NCBI GenBank assembly: GCA_031285945.1
Contig: JAITVF010000013.1
Location: forward strand, 1 to 7,508
Origin: Oscillospiraceae bacterium
GTDB lineage: Bacteria; Bacillota; Clostridia; Oscillospirales; Ruminococcaceae
Length of the DNA: 7,508 bases
Direction of reading: 5' to 3'
Translations under genes and position numbers: made by a program
Notes under the pieces: generated by a model
Told to the model about the DNA's origin: nothing
Database searches by the model: none
Seen by the model: only the letters and a program-made list of their open reading frames with translations
Shown here: one piece after another, positions 1 through 6,393 of the stretch
Layout of the letters: every line of letters starts with the position of its first letter
How positions within the stretch are numbered: the first letter of the stretch is position 1

Positions 1-51
1 CAGGCTCGGGCTCAGGCTCGGGCTCAGGCTCGGGCTCAGGCTTGGGCTCAG
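1..51. repeat. 12-bp tandem repeat encoding a Pro-Glu run
   Basis: The unit CAGGCTCGGGCT repeats about four times from the left edge to position 51, with one T-for-C change near 43. Each unit is two 6-bp half-units differing at one base. Read on the minus strand in the helicase frame it gives Glu-Pro dipeptides (residues about 1552-1567) interrupted by one Lys-Pro. The run continues out of the window, so its full copy number is unknown. It lies in the tail after the nuclease domain and is likely a stiff spacer before a further C-terminal domain. Confidence 0.93.
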
Positions 52-3000
52 CGGTGGCGAGCTCGTGAACGATATCATTAACGATTGCGGCAACCTCGGC
101 GTCGAACAGCGACGCTTCGTCTGTTTCGGTCGGTTTGGGAGCGGCTTCTCCGCTATCCCCGGCCGGGGTGGCGCCTGCGGCCTCCCCTTCGCCCTCCTGC
201 AAATCGGGCGGAGATATTTCCTCGCGCGGGGCTTCGGCTTCGGGAGCCTCGGAGGCGACCCCGGGAAGGGGAGGATTTGCCTTAATACGCGCCCCAGGAA
301 TCGCCTCGCCGCCCTCGCGCGGGTAACTGTCGGAGGAGATCCGCCTGATCCTGAAGGGATCCTGATGAAGCGCGGGCGGGGAATCAAGGGCTTCGTAAAG
401 CGTTTTTTCGAGCCTATCCAGTTCTTTTTGGGGGTTCAGGAACCAGTCGACCGCCCATATGCTATAGACGCTCCAGCCGCGTGACAAGAGTATGCCGGGG
501 CGAAGAATCTCCCTGTCCCTGGCGACTCCCGACCGGTGATTCTTTGCGTCGCAGAGGATGCCGAGCAGATACTCACCCTCCCTTTCAGGGTGGAGCACGC
601 CGATATCAACGCGATAATCTGAGATTCCCACCCCCAGACGGACCTGGTAGCCCATTTTTTCGATGCGGGCGGCTACGCTTCTTTCAAGGGGCCCTGAGGA
701 TTCAGCCTCCGCCGCGTAAAGCCCGCTCTGCGCCATAGCGAGAAAATCCTTGAGCTCCTCGCTTTTTTCGCCGGCGGCCTCGGGGGTCGCGGAGGAAAAG
801 ACCAGCGTTTCCTGCCTTGCCCTTGTAGCTGCCACGTTCAAAAAGCGGCGGGCGTCGTCGGCGAGAGCCAGGCTGTGCCCGCTCTTTTTGAAATCGCCAA
901 GCTTGCCGGGGGGAAGCCCTATTGACAGGAGAATTACATCCCGCTCCTCCCCCTGAGAGTCGCCGGCGTATTTTACAAATACGGGCTCCGGCGCGCTTGC
1001 GGGCTGATTTATGAGAAAATCGCCCAGCCCTTCGGCTATAAGATCGCGCTGAGCTCTGCTCAGAGTTACAATGCCAAGGGATTGCGGCGGAGCGCCATTA
1101 TTCCCAACGCGGCGCAGGGCTTCGGCCACGACAGCCTCAGCCTCTGGGTCGGGGGAATTCTTTTGCCGGCCGGCCGGCGCGCTTACCGGAATAAGCCGGA
1201 CCTTAGACCGGCCGTCCGCCGACGGCCAGGAGTATACCCCGCCGCCGTAATAACGCTTGCCCGAAAAGGCAAAAAGGCTTTCGCTGCGGGAGCGGTAGTG
1301 CCACCTTAAGCTGAACTGAGGCATATTTATGGCGAGGCAGCTTTCGAGTACGCTGGGCGGTTCTTCGCGGTCGCGCTCGCGGATATCGGGGTTATAGCCG
1401 GCTGGGCGCAGCTGCTCGGCGTCCCCGACCGCCATGAGGTTACGCCCGCGGGAAATCGCCCCCACGGCCTGACTTGTGGGAATGCGGGAGGCCTCGTCGA
1501 GAATTACGAGGTCAAAGAGGGGGTATTCCGGCCCTATAAGGCGGGCCGCCGTTTCGGGAGTCATAAGCATACAGGGCGAGAGGGCGGGCAGAGCGTGGCA
1601 AAGAGAAAACAGCTCCCGGATCGAAGGGGCCGTGCCCCCCGGCCGGAGGGCGGCGTTAAGCCTCGCAAGCTCGTCGGCGGGGCAGTCGCCGCTGTTTTGC
1701 CGTGGTATGCGGGCGGTGAGGGCCGCGAGAAGCTCCTGGCGAACCAAAAGAGAAAAGCTCGCGTCCATTTCGGCGTAGCGGCGGATATCCTCCTCAAGAG
1801 CCTCGCCGGAAAAGCCTTGCAATACGCTCTCTTCCGCAATAATTTTATCGCATATGGTTCCGTAGAGAGATCGGTGGAAGCCTGCCGAGAGCTCGCCGGG
1901 GAGAAGAAGCCCCGTCTCGAGAGCGTCGGCCGCGACGGCAATCCCCTGCTCCTCCGCTTTTACCCGAGCCGCCACAAAGCCGCACCATTCGCGCAGCCGG
2001 GTCTGGCTGTCAAGCAGGCGTGAGAAAACCTGGCGCATGCCGTTTACCCAGTCGGGCATAGAGTCGAACCGGGTAAAATCGCACCACATAATATCGGCGA
2101 GCTTTTTCTCCAGGGCGGTTATCTTTCCAAAGGCGGCGCGGTAGTCCTCCATAAGGGGGGCGTGCTTGCCGCGAAAGGCGGCGGGCCTTGAAAAGTAGGT
2201 GGCCGCCAGAGTCCTTCCCGCTTCCTCTCCGGCCTCCCGGCCGCCGCAAAGAATTCCCAAAAGACTGTGCAGCTTTATGGCAAGGGAGTATAAAAGCTCA
2301 AGCTCGTCAAAATCGGGCCGGCCATCCTTCCACAGAGGGCCGAAAAGCTCCGCCAGGAGGGGCTCGTAGCTTTTTATGATATCTTCGGCCCGGTGGAATT
2401 CCGATAGCGTATCAAGAACGCCGGGGATCCCCTCTCTGCCGACTGGGGCGCGCCGCTTGCAGATGGACTGGAACTGCTTTAAGACCCTGCCGCGGCCCAT
2501 AGACCGGGAGAGCGCCCAGCCCTCTGAGGCCTTTTCCCACTCCTCGCGTAGCTCCTCCTCATCAAATGAGAATATGTCCACCGAAAACTCGGCTATAAGA
2601 GCCTCCTCCGCCTTGGCCCGGGCCCTGTCCGCGGTTCGCAGCAGGGCGAGCTTTTCGCCCAGGCGGACAAGCTCGTCGCTGACATATAGCCTTGGCGGAA
2701 TAAAAGGGGCCTCGCCCAAAAGCTCGCACAGCTCCGACATAGCCCGGTATTGAGAGCTCTGAAGGAGTATGGGGCTGCCGAAGATACCCGCGAGCTCCTT
2801 CCCGAGAGCCTCGGCCCTGACAAGGTCGGCGCAGTACTGCCGCCATAGGGTGGCGGCCTCAAGGAGAAGGGCGGGGGAAAATTCCGGGTTGCGGAACTCG
2901 CGCAGGGGGTGATCCTTTGGGCCCCCGCATTTTTCCGCCGAGGAAGAAAGAAGGTCGAGGGTTTTCAGCCATTTCTGGTAATTGGGGGCGCTGAGGGAAT

Positions 3001-4702
3001 CGGCCAGCCCGTCTGTGATATCAAGCCTGTCGGGCGCCTGCCGGTTTGCCTCGTGGATGGAGATGGCGTCGTAAAGCGATATGCCGTAGCGGCTTTTGCG
3101 GTGGAGCGCCTCGGCCACGGCGTTGAGCTCCTGGCGCATGGTAAAGAGGCGGTCGGCCCGCCGCTGAAAATCGTCCGGGTGGCTTATTACGCCCATCTTA
3201 AGGGTTTTGCGCAAAGAAGCGAGGATTTCGCCGCGCTGAGTGGTACGTGATGAAAAGTCAAGGCAAAAATTATCGAGCCCTATAAGCTCTAGGCGGTCCC
3301 TTACCGCTTTGAGGGCGGCCGTCTTTGATGAGACGAAGAGCGCCGTTTTGCCCTGATACAGAGTGTTGGCGATTGTGTTGGCTATGGTTTGGGTTTTACC
3401 TGTGCCGGGGGGGCCGTTGAGTACAAAGCTGTTGGCCTCGGCGGCGGCGCAGATTGCGGCAAGCTGCCACGCGTCGGCCGAAAAGGGAAGGGCAAGGTCG
3501 GCGGGCAGGTAGCGCAGGTCTAGCTTGGCGGGGTCCGGCAGGTCGCTCGGGGGGGTCCACTCAAGCCTGCCGGAATAAAGGCTCCTGATCACCTTGTTGT
3601 GGGGCAGCTCCTCGGCACGGGCGCGCAGGTCGGAAAGGATCGCGTGGCGGCCGCAGTCGAATACGCCCAAAAAGGCCGCAGGCTCTACGCTCCAGCGATC
3701 CTGAGACGCTATAGCGCGGGAAAATGTATCGAGCACCGGGTTCATGCTTAGGGCGCGCCGGTCGTTTGGCAGCTCGGGCGGCCATATGTTTACGCGGTAG
3801 GCTCCGCGCAGCATCTCAAGCAGGGTGTGATTCAGGGCGGGCTCCTCGTCGAGCAGCCTTACGGTAAAGCTTTCCCCCTCAAAGCTTAGTTCCGCCGGCA
3901 TCAGCACAAGGGGGGCGAGGCGGGCCTTTTCAGATTTTGGGCTCTCGAACCAGCGCAGCACCCCCAGGGCGAGGTAAAAGGGGTGGGCGCCAGTTTCCTC
4001 GCGCAAGGCCGTTCCTTCACGCAGAAGCGCTGAGAGCCGCCCGCCGGTCACTTCCTTGTCAAGCAAGGCGTATAACACTCCCGAGGCGAGCGCCGCGTCC
4101 AGGAGGCCGGTGTCGGCAAAGGCGGGGGAAAACAGCCCACCCTCGGCGCCCTCGCGCAGGAGCCCGGCCGGCGGGGGAGAAAGCCTTGGCGCCTTTGATT
4201 TTGCCGGCGCAAAGGCAGAGAGAAGCCTGCCCGGCGAGCTGCACGCGAGCTGCACGCCCTGCGAGCCGGGGTCAAGGCAGATAAGGGGATTTTCGGGGCT
4301 TATGCCAAGGAGCTCCTTTTCCCAAAGCTTAAAGCGGGGGGGAAGGGCCTCGGCCCCCTTGCCGGGCAGCAGGGGGAGCTCCTTTTGCTCGCGTATAATC
4401 TCACCGCCGCCCATAGAGAGCGCGATTTCCACCGTTGCGGTCACGGGGCGGGTCAGGGCGGCGAATACCTCGCCCAGCAGCTCGTTTTCGGGAAAGAGCT
4501 CCAGCCTCTCGCCGGGGGAGAGGCTGTCGACCGCATAGCTCCACGAGGCCATAAAAAAGGGGTGAGACGAAACCGTGACCAGCAGCTCTTTATATTCAGT
4601 TTCGGAAAGGTTGACTATCGAAAGACGCCCGACCACCGGCTTTTCGACAAAAAGCCCGACGGCATCAGAAAATACGGCTTCAATGAATACGGATTCCAAC
4701 AC
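1..4702 (-). CDS. DUF4011-family SF1 helicase with Vsr-like nuclease domain (3' end outside window)
   Basis: Large ATP-dependent superfamily 1 helicase fused to a nuclease-like domain, presumably cytoplasmic and acting on DNA or RNA. Seen in my translation (numbered from the GTG start): beta-rich N-terminal module about 1-107; DUF4011 region about 120-425, opening with W127-EKELLGIS and containing HPFYLALG at 240-247; Walker A GPPGTGKT 430-437; motif Ia-like ALFVSSKTAAL near 455; a mostly helical insert about 480-1050; Walker B LDEAS 1068-1072; motif III VGDAEQLRP 1092-1100; LRWHYRSR 1132-1139; motif V QGEERDV 1250-1256; motif VI LNVAATRAR 1288-1296; Vsr/MTES_1575-like domain about 1328-1424 ending RIW/DWF-like (W1416, DWF 1419-1421); then an acidic Pro-rich linker. 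Relatives usually carry a DUF3320 domain at the C-terminus, which would lie beyond the left edge. No in-frame stop from 4702 to 1, so there is no frameshift. GTG at 4702 is chosen because TGA at 4721-4723 closes the frame and an AGGA lies 9 nt upstream; TTG at 4699 is the alternative. Helicase assignment is firm; the cellular role (defence or repair) is inferred. Confidence 0.93.
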   Translation of the reverse strand, partial: MLESVFIEAVFSDAVGLFVEKPVVGRLSIVNLSETEYKELLVTVSSHPFFMASWSYAVDSLSPGERLELFPENELLGEVFAALTRPVTATVEIALSMGGGEIIREQKELPLLPGKGAEALPPRFKLWEKELLGISPENPLICLDPGSQGVQLACSSPGRLLSAFAPAKSKAPRLSPPPAGLLREGAEGGLFSPAFADTGLLDAALASGVLYALLDKEVTGGRLSALLREGTALREETGAHPFYLALGVLRWFESPKSEKARLAPLVLMPAELSFEGESFTVRLLDEEPALNHTLLEMLRGAYRVNIWPPELPNDRRALSMNPVLDTFSRAIASQDRWSVEPAAFLGVFDCGRHAILSDLRARAEELPHNKVIRSLYSGRLEWTPPSDLPDPAKLDLRYLPADLALPFSADAWQLAAICAAAEANSFVLNGPPGTGKTQTIANTIANTLYQGKTALFVSSKTAALKAVRDRLELIGLDNFCLDFSSRTTQRGEILASLRKTLKMGVISHPDDFQRRADRLFTMRQELNAVAEALHRKSRYGISLYDAISIHEANRQAPDRLDITDGLADSLSAPNYQKWLKTLDLLSSSAEKCGGPKDHPLREFRNPEFSPALLLEAATLWRQYCADLVRAEALGKELAGIFGSPILLQSSQYRAMSELCELLGEAPFIPPRLYVSDELVRLGEKLALLRTADRARAKAEEALIAEFSVDIFSFDEEELREEWEKASEGWALSRSMGRGRVLKQFQSICKRRAPVGREGIPGVLDTLSEFHRAEDIIKSYEPLLAELFGPLWKDGRPDFDELELLYSLAIKLHSLLGILCGGREAGEEAGRTLAATYFSRPAAFRGKHAPLMEDYRAAFGKITALEKKLADIMWCDFTRFDSMPDWVNGMRQVFSRLLDSQTRLREWCGFVAARVKAEEQGIAVAADALETGLLLPGELSAGFHRSLYGTICDKIIAEESVLQGFSGEALEEDIRRYAEMDASFSLLVRQELLAALTARIPRQNSGDCPADELARLNAALRPGGTAPSIRELFSLCHALPALSPCMLMTPETAARLIGPEYPLFDLVILDEASRIPTSQAVGAISRGRNLMAVGDAEQLRPAGYNPDIRERDREEPPSVLESCLAINMPQFSLRWHYRSRSESLFAFSGKRYYGGGVYSWPSADGRSKVRLIPVSAPAGRQKNSPDPEAEAVVAEALRRVGNNGAPPQSLGIVTLSRAQRDLIAEGLGDFLINQPASAPEPVFVKYAGDSQGEERDVILLSIGLPPGKLGDFKKSGHSLALADDARRFLNVAATRARQETLVFSSATPEAAGEKSEELKDFLAMAQSGLYAAEAESSGPLERSVAARIEKMGYQVRLGVGISDYRVDIGVLHPEREGEYLLGILCDAKNHRSGVARDREILRPGILLSRGWSVYSIWAVDWFLNPQKELDRLEKTLYEALDSPPALHQDPFRIRRISSDSYPREGGEAIPGARIKANPPLPGVASEAPEAEAPREEISPPDLQEGEGEAAGATPAGDSGEAAPKPTETDEASLFDAEVAAIVNDIVHELATAEPKPEPEPEPEPEPEP
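431..721 (-). other. Vsr/MTES_1575-like endonuclease domain within the helicase gene
   Basis: Residues about 1328-1424 of the helicase protein. The order matches the restriction-endonuclease-like domain found C-terminal to the helicase core in this family: a LERSVAARIEKMGY helix, then VGISDYRVDI with D1366, a LLGILCDAK strand with D1385 and K1387, an RSGVARDRE segment (R1395, D1396, R1397) and the GW-x-VYSIWAVDWF end segment. The family pattern I remember reads gIEcDG at the second strand; here the Glu is Leu (1383) and the Gly is Ala followed by a Lys. Nuclease fold likely; catalytic competence uncertain. Confidence 0.8.
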
Positions 4703-4711
4703 GGCGAGGGT

Positions 4712-4721
4712 TCCTGCCTTT
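4712..4721 (-). promoter_or_regulatory. Likely ribosome binding site for the helicase GTG start
   Basis: On the minus strand AAAGGCAGGA ends 9 nt before GTG at 4702. It directly overlaps the in-frame TGA (4721-4723), so the start must lie downstream of it. The spacing favours GTG 4702 over TTG 4699. The next ATG in frame is about 50 codons later, inside the conserved N-terminal module, and so is unlikely. The match to AGGAGG is imperfect. Confidence 0.5.
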
Positions 4722-4868
4722 CAGGGGAAATAGGCGCGGCGGATTCGCCGGGGGAAATCCCCGCGCGGACACAGCCGGCCGACAGCGATCATAATGCGCG
4801 CGAATTCCCGCAAATGCGACACAATTACACCTGTATCATTGTAACGCAAAACGCCGGACAATGGAAGG

Positions 4869-4937
4869 GCTCGGGGCCTATTTTTAAGAATGTGTTCATA
4901 GAATAATAATATAAGCTATATCGAACAAGCCCCGAGC
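4869..4937. repeat. Nested inverted repeats around an AT-rich promoter-like island
   Basis: GCTCGGGGC at 4869-4877 is the exact reverse complement of GCCCCGAGC at 4929-4937, 51 bp apart. Inside them a weaker pair occurs: GTTCATA (4894-4900) against TATCGAAC (4919-4926), complementary apart from one bulged C. The island between them is very AT-rich against a GC-rich background. The geometry would fit an operator or a cruciform or RNA fold, but no specific regulator can be named. Confidence 0.6.
4900..4928 (-). promoter_or_regulatory. Possible promoter for the helicase gene
   Basis: Minus strand: TTGTTC (4928-4923), a 17-bp spacer, then TATTCT (4905-4900), giving a start near 4893 and a leader of about 190 nt. 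The elements match the sigma-70/sigma-A consensus moderately. The AT-rich context offers other -10-like hexamers, and TACAAT further downstream (about 4839-4844) is an alternative without a good -35. The position, just after the ackA terminator, is what one expects for an independent unit. Confidence 0.35.
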
Positions 4938-4978
4938 AAAAGCCTCCGGGAAGATACGCTCTTTCCGGAGGCTTTTTT
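4938..4978 (-). terminator. Rho-independent terminator downstream of ackA, possibly bidirectional
   Basis: A 17-bp stem (4938-4954 with 4960-4976) containing AAGCCTCCGG / CCGGAGGCTT, with one G-U-type pair and a 5-nt loop. It begins about 37 nt after the ackA stop. On the minus strand the U run is four bases that also pair with the A run; on the plus strand the T run is six. It could therefore stop transcription in both directions and separates ackA from the helicase gene. Confidence 0.88.
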
Positions 4979-5014
4979 ATTACGGGGCCGTATCGGCTAC
5001 AGGCTGATAAACGC

Positions 5015-6193
5015 CTACAGTCGCGCTACTTCCTTTGTGTCCCGCGCTATGAGGAGCTCCTCGTCGGTGGGGATTACCCATACCTTGACCCTGGAGCCGG
5101 GTGCCGAGGCCTCGAACTCGCCCTTTTGGCCGAGGTTGCCGAGGGAGACGCCCATGAATTCAAGATTCACGCAGGACCGCTCGACGACCTGGCGGTCGTT
5201 TTCGCCAATGCCGCCGGTAAAGACTATACCGTCCAGCCCGCCCATGGCGGCCGCGAAGCCGCCTATATATTTGCGCAGCTGGTAGGCCTGTATCTCTAAG
5301 GCGAGGGCGGCGCGCCTGTTGCCCTCTTTAGCTGCGGCGTTGAGGTCGCGCTGATCGCTGGTAAGGCCGGATACGCCAAGATTCCCCGACTTTTTGTTGA
5401 GTATACTGTCGATTTCCTTGGCGGAAAGGCCTTCCTTCTCCTGCAAAAAGGTCACTATGGAAGGATCGATAGAGCCGGAGCGGGTGCCCATCATAATACC
5501 GTCGAGAGGGGTAAAGCCCATGGTGGTATCCACCGATTTGCCCGCGTCGATGGCGGTGATGGAAGATCCGTTGCCAAGATGGCAGGTTATGATCTTAGCC
5601 CGGGGGTTGCCCAAAAGCTCGTACATCCGGGCGCTTACAAAGCGGTGACTGGTGCCGTGAAAGCCGTAGCGGCGGACACGGTGCTTTTCGTAATATTCGT
5701 AGGGGATGGGGAAGATAAAGGCCTTTTCGGGTATGCTTTGGTGAAAGGCGGTGTCAAAAACCGCGACCTGGGGCACCGACCGGTCGAAGACCTTCATGCA
5801 GGCGCGTATGGCCATTATGTTGGCGGGGTTATGCAGAGGCGCCAGGTCGTTAAAGGCTTCGACCCCTTCGAGCATTTCCTGGCTTATGAGGGCCGATTCT
5901 GCGAACTTGTCGCCCCCCTGAACCACCCGGTGGCCCACGGCCGAAATTTCCGACATGTCCTTTATTACAGCCTGCTCGCCCGTGGTCAGAACCCTGACAA
6001 GCTCCTCAAAGGCCTGCTGGTGGGTGGGGAAGTCGGCCTCGTACTCAACCTTGCCCGAGTCGGTTTTGTGTATGATTTTGCCGCCTATGCCAATTCTTTC
6101 ACAAAGGCCCTTGGCGAGGACATTTTCGCCCGTCATATCGATAAGCTGATACTTGAGCGATGAGCTGCCCGCGTTGATAACTAAAATTTTCAT
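5015..6193 (-). CDS. ackA: Acetate kinase
   Basis: Catalyses acetate + ATP to acetyl phosphate + ADP, reversibly; in fermenters it makes ATP in the last step of acetate formation, in the cytoplasm. The 392-residue product is of normal family length and complete. It starts MKILVINAGSSSLKYQ, the ASKHA phosphate-binding strand with N7 and S10-S12. Expected active-site residues are present: R89 in GHRVVQGG, H121 in PLHNPAN, D147 in VFDTAFH, H179 in YGFHGTSH, R238 in MMGTRSG and Glu 378/379 in IPTDEEL. Adenine-site motifs HLGNGSS (205-211) and FTGGIGEN (325-332) are intact. The ATG start is supported by AAAGGGA nine nt upstream. The usual partner phosphotransacetylase (pta) is not beside it: mutS2 lies divergently upstream and a terminator follows, so ackA appears to be transcribed alone here. 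Confidence 0.99.
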   Translation of the reverse strand: MKILVINAGSSSLKYQLIDMTGENVLAKGLCERIGIGGKIIHKTDSGKVEYEADFPTHQQAFEELVRVLTTGEQAVIKDMSEISAVGHRVVQGGDKFAESALISQEMLEGVEAFNDLAPLHNPANIMAIRACMKVFDRSVPQVAVFDTAFHQSIPEKAFIFPIPYEYYEKHRVRRYGFHGTSHRFVSARMYELLGNPRAKIITCHLGNGSSITAIDAGKSVDTTMGFTPLDGIMMGTRSGSIDPSIVTFLQEKEGLSAKEIDSILNKKSGNLGVSGLTSDQRDLNAAAKEGNRRAALALEIQAYQLRKYIGGFAAAMGGLDGIVFTGGIGENDRQVVERSCVNLEFMGVSLGNLGQKGEFEASAPGSRVKVWVIPTDEELLIARDTKEVARL

Positions 6194-6202
6194 CGGTATT
6201 AT

Positions 6203-6211
6203 TCCCTTTCT
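6203..6211 (-). promoter_or_regulatory. Ribosome binding site of ackA
   Basis: AGAAAGGGA on the minus strand ends 9 nt before the ATG at 6193. It is A/G-rich and well spaced, and agrees with the conserved N-terminus in fixing the start. Confidence 0.65.
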
Positions 6212-6271
6212 TTAACGTCTTTGCCCTCCGCCTGCACGGCGTCCTTGACAAGAATAGATCCAACGCTTACT

Positions 6272-6300
6272 ATATTATTACAAATAAGAAGAAACTGCAA
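6272..6300 (-). promoter_or_regulatory. Predicted ackA promoter
   Basis: Minus strand: TTGCAG (6300-6295), exactly 17 bp, then TAATAT (6277-6272), both close to sigma-A consensus, with a T-rich spacer. Transcription would start near 6265 and give a leader of about 70 nt to the ackA ATG. No clear operator or riboswitch fold was seen in that leader. Confidence 0.6.
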
Positions 6301-6381
6301 GTCCCGGCGGTATTTTATCGCGGCAGGGCCGCGTCCGGGACGATTGGCGGTATAATTTCGATAACAAACGAAACGGATGGA

Positions 6382-6390
6382 TGATATAAT
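6382..6390 (+). promoter_or_regulatory. Extended -10 element abutting the mutS2 start
   Basis: TGATATAAT is a perfect extended -10 (TG, one base, TATAAT at 6385-6390) but sits only 3 nt before the mutS2 ATG at 6394, with a weak TAACAA at 6362-6367 in the -35 position. Initiation there would give an almost leaderless mRNA. A second TATAAT at 6351-6356 would allow a leader of about 30 nt, but has no recognisable -35. Either could serve mutS2. Confidence 0.4.
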
Positions 6391-6393
6391 CCT

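Larger units (their letters stand above)
4703..5014. other. Intergenic region between ackA and the helicase gene
   Basis: About 310 bp with no credible gene on either strand. From ackA towards the helicase it holds a terminator hairpin (4938-4978), an AT-rich island (about 4878-4928) with a possible minus-strand promoter framed by inverted repeats, and a GC-rich leader. The leader has several short dyads that could fold: CGCAAATGCG at 4809-4818, a GGGGAAATCCCC dyad near 4751-4763, and a 5-bp stem CGGCG/CGCCG at 4737-4750 just before the ribosome site. I see no recognisable riboswitch, tRNA or leader-peptide gene. Confidence 0.75.

Noticed and set aside
1..51. Tandem repeat considered as a CRISPR array
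   Set aside because: The units are 12 bp, contiguous, without spacers, and in frame as Glu-Pro codons of the helicase gene.
65..4538. Numerous open frames of 60-173 codons on the plus strand, and minus-strand frames out of phase, across the helicase region
   Set aside because: They lie inside the continuous minus-strand helicase frame, whose motifs are unmistakable. Their translations are low-complexity Arg/Pro/Ala-rich, typical of shadow frames in GC-rich DNA.
4721..4723. In-frame TGA just upstream of the helicase start, considered as a sign of a truncated or frameshifted N-terminus
   Set aside because: The translated N-terminus after the GTG already resembles the start of the family's beta-rich module, and a ribosome site lies between the stop and the GTG, so the gene looks intact.
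5579..6163. 194-codon plus-strand open frame antisense to ackA
   Set aside because: It fully overlaps the conserved acetate kinase gene and has no recognisable family, as expected for codon-phase complementarity.
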